Shown: in pieces, positions 55,374 through 64,000 of the stretch | Position numbering within the stretch: the stretch's first letter is position 1 | Layout of the letters: every line of letters starts with the position of its first letter | NCBI RefSeq assembly: GCF_020283565.1 | Contig: NC_060060.1 | Location: forward strand, 21,948,001 to 22,012,000 | DNA: 64,000 nt | Source of the DNA: Trifolium pratense | Taxonomy: Eukaryota > Streptophyta > Magnoliopsida > Fabales > Fabaceae | Reading direction: 5' to 3' | Notes under the pieces: generated by a model | What the model saw: only the letters and a program-made list of their open reading frames with translations | What the model was told of the DNA's origin: nothing | Databases searched by the model: none | Translations under genes and position numbers: made by a program

Positions 55374-56347
55374 CTATATAGCTCGACTCACAGAATTTTG
55401 AGTAGCAAAATAATTAGAATAAGCTTCCGGGAGAAAATGAGTAAATTCATCAAGAATGTCGGAATAACCTTTGAAAATAAAAGCAACCTGAAGAAGTTCA
55501 ATTATGACAAATCAAACATCAATATTGGAGACCAAATCATTCAAAAATATTAGGTTTCGACCGTAATAATATTTGGAAATGACTATGCACAATAATAAAA
55601 TTCGACATATTTACCTCTTGGCAGACGTCGGTGAAAGACTGTTGTTTCTTATAGTACATATTTAATACGTTAAGTAATGAATAGTAAATGTGAACATCGT
55701 CTACGCCATGAAACCGAGCCTGCAGGAAAATTATGAACAAAAAGTCTACTCAACATAAGACGTAATAAGGAAGACTAAGTAATGTTATAAAAGAGTCAAA
55801 ATACAAGAACCAAAAGAACCAAAAGACACAAAAATAAATTCTTCTTTAACTTTAAAACAAATTAAATCATCATGAAGAGAATCCATCAAACTTTAGAACA
55901 CTTATAACCTTTATCTTCTTTAAAAAATTTATAGCATCTTCCATTTTTACATGCTTCTTTGGGCAAGATTGTTCACCCTCCGATGGAAGTTTGATTTCAC
56001 ATCCAATTGGCAAGAAGTTGTTTAATCTCAATAGCAAATCTCTATTATCTTTAAATATTTCCTTAAATCTTTCTGTATAATCCACACCATCAGTCCTATA
56101 AAATAACAAAAGGATTGACAAATTAATTACAACTAACAAATTTAAAACTACCTCTCACAATATAATACAAAAATATAATTTGTGGTGCTGTATGATCAAA
56201 CCTTTTTTCCTTATGATAAGCCATGTAGAATCTGATAAATTCATCAAACTTATCCCTCTTATTTTGTTGAATAAATCTATTCTGTATTTCTAGGAGTAAT
56301 TCTAAAGCATCTTTTCTACAATGTTCCATAGAACGTCGGTTCTCCAT
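55374..56347 (-). CDS. SIN3-like two-PAH gene 5 (183 residues)
   Basis: Four exons: 56202-56347, 55909-56095, 55615-55719 and 55374-55487, in one frame with GT-AG borders at the same codons as PAH gene 4. Exon a encodes LLLEIQNRFIQQNKRDKFDE, b RFKEIFKDNRDLLLRL with NNFLPIGCEI and the linker KKHVKMEDAINFLKKIK, c HIYYSLLNVLNMYYKKQQSF, d VAFIFKGYSDILDEF. Start chosen at ATG 56345-56347, directly after a possible CAG acceptor; an alternative ATG at 56428 extends the frame by 27 residues. Exons b and c match gene 4 in length (187 and 105 nt); even intron starts and 3' flanks are alike, so the two arose by local duplication. No deacetylase-binding region is present. The second PAH has GYSD where the family has GH/DHPD, a possible loss of function. 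Confidence 0.82.
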
Positions 56348-56939
56348 CTGGGACAAAAAACCGTTACCAACACACGCCAATAGAAAATTCGTTTCACTTA
56401 ATTCAATGTACGTAGAGCAATATGACAATGAATTTAAGCATGTGAATCCGAAGATTATCGAGTATTCTCGTGACTTCTAAAAATTGTTGAGTAAAGAGAA
56501 AGAAAAGGAAAAAGAGATGGAGGATGAAGGAAGTGATGAACAAAGAGTGTTGTCGGTCATAAATTGTGAATTTTATTCTGGATTATGTGCATACGGAAAA
56601 TATTTAATGAGGCTAATTGAAAACCATGAAGTGCCTTTTATAGGGGATTAGGGTTTATCTTTCATGTATGAATGATAATAACTTTTTAGTAAGCGTTTGT
56701 GTCGATTAGATAGACAATAAATTGGTTTCACGAAAGGGTGTGCGAATGATGAGTAATACCTTTTCATACTATGTTTCCTTGTTTACTGTAAAAAGAATGA
56801 GATTTTTCAACTATCTTTGTGTTAGTTTCCTTATTTAGTGGAAAGTTTTTTTTTTTTTTTTTTTATAAGTAAAAATTGAATGGCAAGTACAATGTTTACT
56901 CAATATAAGAAGAACAATGGATTAAAGTGATTCAAATTC
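56348..56939. other. 5' flank of PAH gene 5 and poly-T tract
   Basis: 5' region of gene 5 to about 56600, then AT-rich DNA. A T run at 56848-56868 followed by ataagtaaaaattgaatggc may be the complement of a LINE tail. No gene seen. Confidence 0.4.
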
Positions 56940-59201
56940 AAGATACTTTCACGAATCCATTAAGAGTAGAAGAAGAAAGAATCAATTGGTGGCCTTGAAG
57001 AATGGTGATCAATGGGTTCAAGAGGTGGGGGAGGTAAAGGGGTTTGTAAAGAATTACTTTGAGAACAATTTTAGGGAGAGTTGGGAGAATCGACCGAATC
57101 TCAATGAAATTCCGTTTCATTCTCTAACTGAAGAGAATAATCTATCTTTGTTGGAACCTTTTTCTGTTGGTGAAGTTAGAGAGGCAATTTGGAGTAGTGA
57201 TGGTAACAAAAGTCCAGGACCAGACAGTTTGAATTTTGATTTTTTGATGTTGGGAGATTATTAAAGGGGATATTATGGAGTTTTTGTATGAGTATCATAA
57301 CAATGCATCCCTCCCAAAGGCTATCACTGCATCTTTCTTGACTCTCATTCCTAAGAAGGATCACCCGCAAGCTCTTTCGGATTATCGACCTATTTGCTTG
57401 GTGTCTAGTTTGTATTAGATGTTATCTAAGGTCTTAGAAACTAGGTTGAAGAAAGTTCTAGGAAAAATAATATCGGAAGTATAATCGGCTGTTTTACTCA
57501 ACAGACAGATTTTAGATGGTGTGTGTTAGTTGTCAATCAATTGATTGATTTGACAAAAAGAATGAAAGATAAATGCTTGTTGTTCCAAGTAGATTTCGAG
57601 AGGGCCTATGATACGGGTGAATTGGAATTTTTTAGAATATATGATGATTAGAATGAGATTTGCTGTAGGATGGTGACGATGGATTCATGGTTTTGTGTTT
57701 CAAAGTTCCATGTCTGTTTTGGTAAATGGTAGCCCAACGGAGGATTTTAATGTTGGTAAAGGGTTGAGGCAAGGAGACCCTCTCTCTCCATTCCTGTTCT
57801 TGATTTGTAGATGGAGGTCTCACAAGCCTTATGCGTAGAGCGGTGGATAATAGCATTTTCCAAGGTTACAAGGTTAGTAACAATATTTCTTTTAATACTC
57901 TCCAATTTGCTGATAATACTATTATAGTGGGAGATGGTAATTGGGACAACCTTTGGACTATAAAAATTGTTTTGAGATTGTGTCCGTTCTTAAAGTTAAT
58001 TTTTACAAAAGTAAGCTTTATGGAATTAAACTTGAGAACAACTTTTTAAGAGCTTCTTCGGCCTTCTTGCATTGTGAAGTAGAATCTATCCCCTTCCGAT
58101 TTCTTGGAATTCCGGTAGGTGCTAATCCAAGAAGAAGAGCTATTTGGTTACCTATAATCGAATCCATGAAAAAAAGACTTTGTGCTTGGAACGGTCATAA
58201 TCTTTCTATAGGAGGTAGAGTCACTCTCATCAATTCCGTACTATCAAGTTTACCTCTTTATTTTTTTTTCCTTCTACAAGGCACATATTTGTGTCTTAAA
58301 GGATTTGGTGAGTATTCAAAGAGATTTTTTGTGGGGAGGTAGTAAGAAAGTGTGTTGGGTTAGTTGGGAGCGCATTTGTCAACCAAAAGATAAAGGAGGA
58401 TTAGGAATAAAAAATTTGGAGCTTTTCTATTCATCACTTTTGTGTAAGTGGAAGTGGTGGTGTTTGAGTGATAAAGAGGCTCCTTGGTACGATTTTTTGA
58501 GGTGGAGATATTGGTCTTTTGCAGCAAATTTTTTGTATGAGGAAGGGACGACTGGTCTTAAACAACCATCTATTTGGTGGCGCGATATTTTGAAGTTAGG
58601 TAGTGAGGAGGAAGGTAGCTGGTTCGATAATAACATCAGTAACATCCTAGGTGATGGTAATGATAATGGTTTTTGGAAAGAAAAATGAATCGGAACGGCA
58701 CCTTTGCGCGATTTATTTCCTGCACTTTAAAACAAATCTATGCAGCAAGACAAATACAATCTCCTCCATGGGTGCTTGGGATTCTAATAATTGGGTGTGG
58801 AAAATAGAATGGACAGCAAAGCTATCGAAAATAGAAACAGTAGCAGCACATGATATTCTTTCAATTTTGGAAGCAGTGCGACCACGAAGGGAGGTGAGCG
58901 ATAGGAGAAGATGGATTTTACATACTGCTGGTTTTTTTACTGTCAAAAGAGTGTACATGGCTTTGCAAAACAGGTCTGGTGCGCATGTTTTAGAGCTCAA
59001 CACGACGAAAGCTTTGAAGAATCTTTGGTTGAATAATGTTCCATCGAAGGTAAGCATTTTTGGGTGGAGATTGTTGCTCCATAAACTACCAACTAGGGAA
59101 GCCCTATACAAGCATCATCACAAACAACCATGACAGAAGCTGTGTGTTTTGCTTCAAGGAAGTGGAAGATACCCATTATATTTTCTTCAAATGTGGCGTG
59201 A
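56940..59201 (+). pseudogene. LINE ORF2 (reverse transcriptase) pseudogene
   Basis: A plant L1-type ORF2 spread over at least six frames. In order: GNKSPGPDSLNFDF, SDYRPICLVSSLY, QVDFERAYD, the active-site region LQFADNTIIVG (57900-57932), SIPFRFLGIPVGANPRR, IGGRVTLINSVLSSLPLY, KKVCWVSWERIC, GGLGIKNLELFYSSLLCKWK, then the zf-RVT region VPSKVSIFGWRLLLHKLPTR and Cys/His residues CVFCFKEVEDTHYIFFKC. The catalytic FADD is changed to FADN, and many stops and shifts occur, so it is inactive. It starts without endonuclease (5' truncated) and is cut at 59201 by CACTA-2; the missing 3' end should lie beyond that element, outside the window. Confidence 0.9.
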
Positions 59202-59224
59202 CACTACTAGAAAAATCTTAAATA

Positions 59225-59560
59225 CCGACGGGCAAAATCTGTCTCTAAAATACCAATATTCCGTCACTAAGCATGTTAGAGACAGAATTAGAGACCAATT
59301 TGATTCTGTCTTTAATTTCCTCGTCTCTAAACTATCAGAGACAGATTTTATATTCTGTCTCTGATTGGAGACAGAATTTATCTGTCACTATCAAATAAAC
59401 ATCCGTCTCTAAACATTGAATTCAAAACATAATAAATCCGTCTCTAAAGGAGACAGAATTTTCCGTCTCTAAATTCAAATAATTCTGTCTCAAAAATTCC
59501 GTCTCTAAGCATATAATTCTGTCTCCATATTGACAAAACACATTTTTCGTCTCTATAAAG
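59225..59560. repeat. CACTA-2 subterminal repeats
   Basis: About fifteen copies of (t)ccgtctctaaa or tctgtctc words in both orientations (agagacagaatt), unlike the ccggta motif of CACTA-1. Presumed TNPA binding sites. Confidence 0.85.
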
Positions 59561-59818
59561 TTTTTTTTTTATTTTCTTATTTAGCAATTAAATGCTTATA
59601 CAATTTTTCAAATATTAATTTTTATCTACTATATGTAATTTATATAATTCTAGAATGTGAGAAAATCAAATTTCGATTGACACCAAATGTATGTCATTCT
59701 TACAAAGTATCAAGTGCACCACTACTGCACTAAATATAATATCAAACCTAAAATTGTCAAAGACACAAAAATTCATATAATTGATTTAACAAAAATACAT
59801 AAAAGAAAGTAACTAAAG

Positions 59819-61660
59819 CTAAGCTTCATCATCCAACACATCATCTTCATCATCCATCACATAATTTTCATTATTATCCATCTCATAATTTTCATTATCA
59901 CCTTCTCTTCCAAGTTGACCCGGAGAGTTTTGATTAATACTAGGCACAAACCTTCCCAAAATCTGATCCCAATGCTCCATCTTTTGTTTTAACGTTTCTT
60001 GTTCAAGATTCTTTTGCTCAAGTTCAACGGTTAATGCTTCGATCTTAGCCTCCATAGCAGCAACTTTATCTGACTGTACCACATCAGTAGAAATTGAAGG
60101 AGAAAATTTCAAAGATTCTTTGACAGTGGCAGCTTGAGATCCCAATCCAAATATGTGTCCCTTCTTGTTAATGCCTCCAACAACTTCCATGTATATACTA
60201 TCATCAGATTGTTGGTTACTACCCTCACCTATTTGAGAATTTCTCTCAAACAATTTAGTTTGGTAACTTTCCTGAAAAATTGTAACTATTAGTATATTAT
60301 TTACATTGCTAAAAGTTATAACTTAAACAAGATTAGTTTATACTTACAGCTATCAGAGCTTGTTCTTTGTTAAACCACTCATTTGATTTTTCCTTTGGTT
60401 TATGCATTCTCTGATAAACCTCAAAACAGGTTGGCTCTCTATTCAATTCCATCCTCTAAAACAATAACCAACATAAATTTAGTATAATCTATTTAAATTG
60501 AAATTCACTAAAGCATATTTACTACTAACCATTTTTTCGGCATGTTCTCTAGCAGAAATGGATCCTCCACTGTGCACATTATGTCCAGCTTGAGACTTTC
60601 TGTTTTGTGTATTAATCTTAGAAATATTTTGCCACTTTTCACCTTTCCATTGATCCGTTAATTCTTTTAACTTGTCTTCATCAATCCATTCATCTTTATC
60701 TTTACCGCTACGAACCTTGAACAAAGCATTTTTCAGGGCCAATGTTCCCCTACTATTAAAGCTTTTTTTAATGCTAGCTTCATCCTTTTCAAGCCATTTG
60801 TATTTGGCCTACAAACAAACAATACAAATAGTAGTGTAATTTCAGTTGCAAACACAACCTGTTTTTTTTTTTTTAATTGCAAATAGATTTATTAATAAAA
60901 GGCACAAAACAGAGAAGGGATGGTAGGGATAGTGGGACTAATTGTTGAGGTTCCTTTATTCAGTGCAATTGCTATAGTTAAGAGTCCATACCTATTGTTC
61001 AAGGGATGGTACAGACTTTTGCATGATTTAATCAGCAGAGAAGGTCCATTCCTTGAAACAGTTTGTGTTCCAATTGCTGGTTTAACAATCTTTGTGTGGT
61101 TTATCAGGTTTGTTTCATTAGTCTTTTTATATAATGGCAATGGTTGCTGAGTTTGATGAATATACAAATGATTGGCTCTATCTTAGAGAGGGGACATTCT
61201 TTCCAAAGTAAACTTCTTTTAATTCTTTCCAAAGGACTAAACACTCAGAACTCAGAAAATCAATTGACATTACTCAGAAAATCAATTGACTAAACACTCA
61301 GAACTCAGAACTCAGAACTCAGAAGCGCACAGGAGACTAAACACTCAGAACTCAGAATTCAGAAAATCAGCAAACCAAAAATCAGATCATTTGTATTTAG
61401 CTAAAACTACAACTTTCATGTGTGGTCGAATCAACTTAAAGTCAGCAAACCAAAAATAAGATCATTATTAAGCTAAATTTCCACACAATACCTTAAAGTC
61501 AGCAAACCAAAAATCTTGTGTGGTCGGATCAACAGCACTCCAACATGACCATGCGCCTTGAAAATTTTCTTTAAAGATTTTCGTAATAGCACCCCTCACA
61601 TTAGATTCTGGTTCAAAGTTGAAAGTATGAGAAAAATTACAATAAGATGCAATTTCAAAC
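59819..61660 (-). CDS. TNPA-like protein of CACTA-2
   Basis: Exons on the minus strand with GT-AG borders: 61492 to about 61660 (5' edge uncertain), 60530-60808, 60348-60455 and 59819-60271 (stop). The frame encodes a Transposase_24 (Ptta/En/Spm) protein: EASYCNF-like start, IFKENFQGAWSCWSAVDP, DFWFADFK, then AKYKWLEKDEASIK, LKNALFKVRSGKDKDEWIDE, DQWKGEKWQNISKINTQNRK, SISAREHAEKM, ELNREPTCFEVYQRMHK, EWFNKEQALIA and a C-terminal coiled coil (AAMEAKIEALTVELEQKNLE) with an acidic tail. This family binds CACTA subterminal repeats. The first intron (60809-61491) contains a captured host gene fragment on the other strand. Exon frames are clean, so the protein may be made. Confidence 0.8.
60917..61211 (+). 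pseudogene. Captured fragment of an At3g27390-like membrane protein gene
   Basis: On the plus strand, opposite to the transposon genes, a frame from ATG 60920 encodes FSAIAIVKSPYLLFKGWYRL, LHDLISREGPFLETVCVP and AGLTIFVW, which I recognise as the conserved core of the plant uncharacterised membrane protein family typified by Arabidopsis At3g27390. After about 61105 homology breaks and resumes in another frame at 61131-61211 with MVAEFDEYTNDWLYLREGTF and FPK, then TAA. The part between, which should hold a membrane helix, is deleted. Both ends of the gene are missing, so it is a pseudogene carried by CACTA-2. Recognition is from memory and needs a search. Confidence 0.8.
61228..61370. repeat. 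actcagaa minisatellite
   Basis: Nested repeats of actcagaactcagaa and aaaatcaattgac (two or more copies each) directly after the captured gene fragment. Confidence 0.8.
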
Positions 61661-61725
61661 ATATATGGATATAATTATATGTAATTATATTAGAGAAGTT
61701 AAACTACTTATTTCCAGGGGCAGAT

Positions 61726-62451
61726 CTAATAAATCATACATCCATTTGGGCAACAATGAATCTTTATGCAACCCAATCCAAGCTTTTCCACTGATTTCTT
61801 TGCACGATAGAAGTTTTTAGGCATTCGATTGTCATTTGGCAATGCCTTTTCAATAAAATCTACCCATTGATTAAAGCAGGTCTCAGAGATATTGAAGTCA
61901 GACTTGATACTTAATGCTTGTATTGCAGCTGACAGTTCAGAATAACTTTCACAACCATTATACAAGGGAGCTTGTGCAGCTTTCAACATATCAAAAAAAT
62001 TTTTTGCTTCAGGATTAGGATCTTCCCTCATTTGTTCTTCACAACCAGATCCTTCATGCTCCAAATAAGTACCAAGAGACGGTCCAGCTGCATCCATTAC
62101 CATTTGCTCAAAGTCATTCAAGTCTTCCCGAACCTCACTACTTCCATAATAGGAGTTGTTTGAAACCACTGGCAGAATTGGAGGTCTTTTCTCACCGTGG
62201 CTAGTCCAATAATAATAATCCTCCTTAAATCCCTTCATACAAAGGTGTCCCATGACATCTCCAACTGGGTGAGGCTTCTTACACTTGCATACTTTACATG
62301 GGCATCTCAACTTCCCTACTTTCTTGAAATTTTCTTGTGCACAAGCAAACTTAATAAATTCGTGAACCCCGACCATAAACTCATATGTAACTCTACTGTT
62401 ATCGGGACTCATCCTATTATCCATCCACTTGCGATGTTCAGGAACTTCCAT
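61726..62451 (-). CDS. TNP2 transposase N-terminus, truncated (CACTA-2)
   Basis: An open frame of about 242 residues from the Met before EVPEHRKWMDNRM; an ATG at 62464-62466 would add 5. It holds the transposase-associated domain (WMDNRMSPDN, HEFIKFACAQ, CPCKVCKCKKPHP, DVMGHLCMKGF, YYYWTSHGE), a spacer, and the start of the region before the TNP2 core (NFFDMLKAAQAPLYNGCESY, MPKNFYRAKKSVEKLGLG, IHCCPNGCMIY). There it stops at TAG; relatives continue for 600-800 residues with the catalytic core. The TNPA-like exon follows only about 65 bp later, so the core was deleted and the two genes brought together. No transposase activity is possible from this copy. The stub could still bind protein partners through its N-terminal domain. 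Confidence 0.85.
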   Translation of the reverse strand: MEVPEHRKWMDNRMSPDNSRVTYEFMVGVHEFIKFACAQENFKKVGKLRCPCKVCKCKKPHPVGDVMGHLCMKGFKEDYYYWTSHGEKRPPILPVVSNNSYYGSSEVREDLNDFEQMVMDAAGPSLGTYLEHEGSGCEEQMREDPNPEAKNFFDMLKAAQAPLYNGCESYSELSAAIQALSIKSDFNISETCFNQWVDFIEKALPNDNRMPKNFYRAKKSVEKLGLGCIKIHCCPNGCMIY

Positions 62452-62466
62452 TTCTATAATTGACAA

Positions 62467-64000
62467 TTATGTGCATGTCAATTACAATAGTACGATAATA
62501 AATTATCGTACAAGTTTATATTATATGGGAAACATATTGAAAATATAAGCTGCACATAAATGACAACTGCAATTGTTCTTTTCTATAATCAAGAAATAAG
62601 TCTATGTCAATTACAATAGTAGATAAATATGTATCAAGATTCCTTGTAATGATAAAGGAATCTTAAAATGCTAAAATATTTAGGTTGTACCAGTTAGTAC
62701 AATAAATAAACTATTGTGCGAGTTAATATTATATGGGCAACAAATTGAAACTATACACATAAATGACAATATGACAGAGAGGAAAACCAGCCACCTCTAA
62801 AGTACAAGAAGTTGAAAGCAAACATATAGTAGTTTGTCATATTGTTTAGTAGATGAACGTTTTTTTTAATTGTCTTGCAGAAAGTTCAGGAAGAGGAGAT
62901 TCTGTTACAGAGTCCAGCCATGGTGTCACAGAGAACAAAAAGATTTTTTCTAACTTAACTCTTATTTTCCCTCCCTGCCTAAGCTTTAAAGTTTAAGCTA
63001 TTAGAGGTGCATTATGCTCCTCAGAAGAGATTATTCTCCCTCCCTGCCTAACCTTTAAAGTTCTAACAAAAAAGATACCTAATGATCCCCTACTTCCCCT
63101 TTAAAAAATCTCAATTATACCTTAAAAATCTCAAAAAACTTCAAAAAAAACAAATTAATATAATTTCACAAGCACAATCTTCAAATTCAAAACCATGACA
63201 TGAACCTAATTAAACAAGTGAGTTTTCACTTAATCTCACAATAAGTAATTCTAAACATAATTAAACAGAACTGGTTTTATAATTAGATTAGAACACAATT
63301 AAGCTCACACGTAACAAAACTACAAATAATCCAAATCATAAAATTTTACATGTCACAAGGTAAGGATTACACAGCCATGTATCATCAAATTTTAAGAACA
63401 CAATTGCAGCGGTATCATCAAATTTTAGCGGTATCATCAAATTAAGAACACAATTGCAGTGGTATCATCAAATTTTACACAGCCATGTCACAAGGTAAGG
63501 ATTAAGATTTTGAATTCAAATCATAACTCACTTTAATTTCGTAGTAGAGGGATGGATGGATGGAAGGAGCAAGGTGTGACAACGGCGAGTCCTTGAAATC
63601 GATGGCCTGCAAAACAGGCCACTAAACAACAACAATTAAGAGAAAATTGCAGAAAATTGTAGAAATCTAAGAGAAGAAGGGTTAACAAGGAAAATATCAC
63701 AAAAAGAAAAACCTAAGAGAAAGCATTACCGAATCCGGAGAAGGAAACAAATTGAGTTCGCGACTGAATCGTGGATGGGGGAGTGAATCGTGACCTCTGA
63801 ATCGTGGATGGAGGAGTGAAGAACCCGACCTCTGAATGATGGAGGAGTGGACGACGATGAAACGGAGTGGATTCGTCGATGGAGGAGTGAAGAACCCGAC
63901 CTCTGAATGGTGGAGGAGTGGACGACGATGAAACAGAGTGGATGGTGGAGGAAGAAGGTGATGAAACGGAGTGGATGGATGGTGGACGGCGAAAACGGAG
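62467..64000 (-). other. CACTA-2 5' region with short repeats
   Basis: No recognised gene. tctccctccctgcctaa(g/c)ctttaaagtt is present at 62970 and 63034; ggtatcatcaaattt(t)a repeats at 63410-63480; 63770-64000 has repeats built on gaatcgtggatgg(a/g)gg and ggaggagtggacgacgatga (about 84-bp period, 63785-63940). A cttgcag acceptor at 62873-62879 (+) precedes a short open plus-strand stretch (KVQEEEILLQSPAMVSQRTK) that could be another captured exon; unproven. The far CACTA end is outside the window. Confidence 0.5.

Larger units (their letters stand above)
59202..64000 (-). mobile_element. CACTA-2: second coding CACTA element (runs off window)
   Basis: Starts CACTACTAGAAAAATC at 59202, preceded by tga (expected 3-bp duplication, not checkable because the other end is outside). 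Genes are on the minus strand, so 59202 is the 3' end. 59230-59560 holds subterminal repeats of gtctcta / tagagac type. It carries a TNPA-like gene, the N-terminus of a TNP2 transposase and a captured host gene fragment. Inserted in a LINE. Confidence 0.88.

Noticed and set aside
56123..56428. Upstream ATG at 56428 as start of PAH gene 5
   Set aside because: The extra 27 residues have no counterpart in gene 4 and a CAG acceptor directly precedes ATG 56347; kept only as an alternative.

Overview
This window is nuclear DNA from a flowering plant. The likeliest source is a legume of the Medicago/Trifolium/Pisum type; this is an inference from AT-rich spacers, GT-AG introns, Au-type SINEs, a Sirevirus-like copia element and tiny SIN3-like genes. 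By area it is mostly transposable elements, many nested in one another, with a thin scatter of host genes.

Host genes. There are five short SIN3-like genes carrying paired amphipathic helix (PAH) repeats: 308-573 (+, partial), 22859-23871 (-), 32450-34614 (-), 45894-46897 (-) and 55374-56347 (-). All five share a phase-0 intron in the middle of the PAH fold and none shows the histone-deacetylase interaction region of full SIN3. The last two are intact two-PAH paralogues in the same orientation. One complete GASA/snakin gene of three exons lies at 43653-44208 (+).

Layout. 1-2061: end of a PAH gene, a LINE relic and half a SINE. 2062-22529: an autonomous-looking CACTA element (TNP2-type transposase, then a nine-exon TNPA/Ulp1 gene) inserted in that SINE; the CACTA itself is split by an 11.1 kb copia element with matching LTRs, an integrase deletion, an envelope-like ORF and an antisense ORF. 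22859-24200: PAH gene 2 and a MITE. 24575-28570: a 4 kb CACTA without transposase. 28.9-32.4 kb: SINEs, a LINE 3' end and a MITE. 32.4-35.1 kb: PAH gene 3 with a TRIM retrotransposon beside a splice donor. 35.9-43.5 kb: MITEs, LINE debris and a large inverted repeat made of MULE transposase sequence. 43.6-47.2 kb: GASA gene, LINE relic, PAH gene 4. 47.6-54.3 kb: a Stowaway MITE, SINEs and a MULE-type element that holds a 5.1 kb LTR element. 55.3-56.4 kb: PAH gene 5. 56.9 kb to the end: a decayed LINE interrupted by a second coding CACTA, which carries a captured fragment of a host membrane-protein gene and runs off the window.

The best candidates for undescribed biology are the PAH-only gene cluster (possible SIN3-interfering small proteins), the MULE inverted repeat (a Mu-killer-like hairpin), the gene capture in CACTA-2 and the integrase-less copia element with apparently identical LTRs. 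No search or alignment program was run; identities are by eye and every boundary is read from the sequence.
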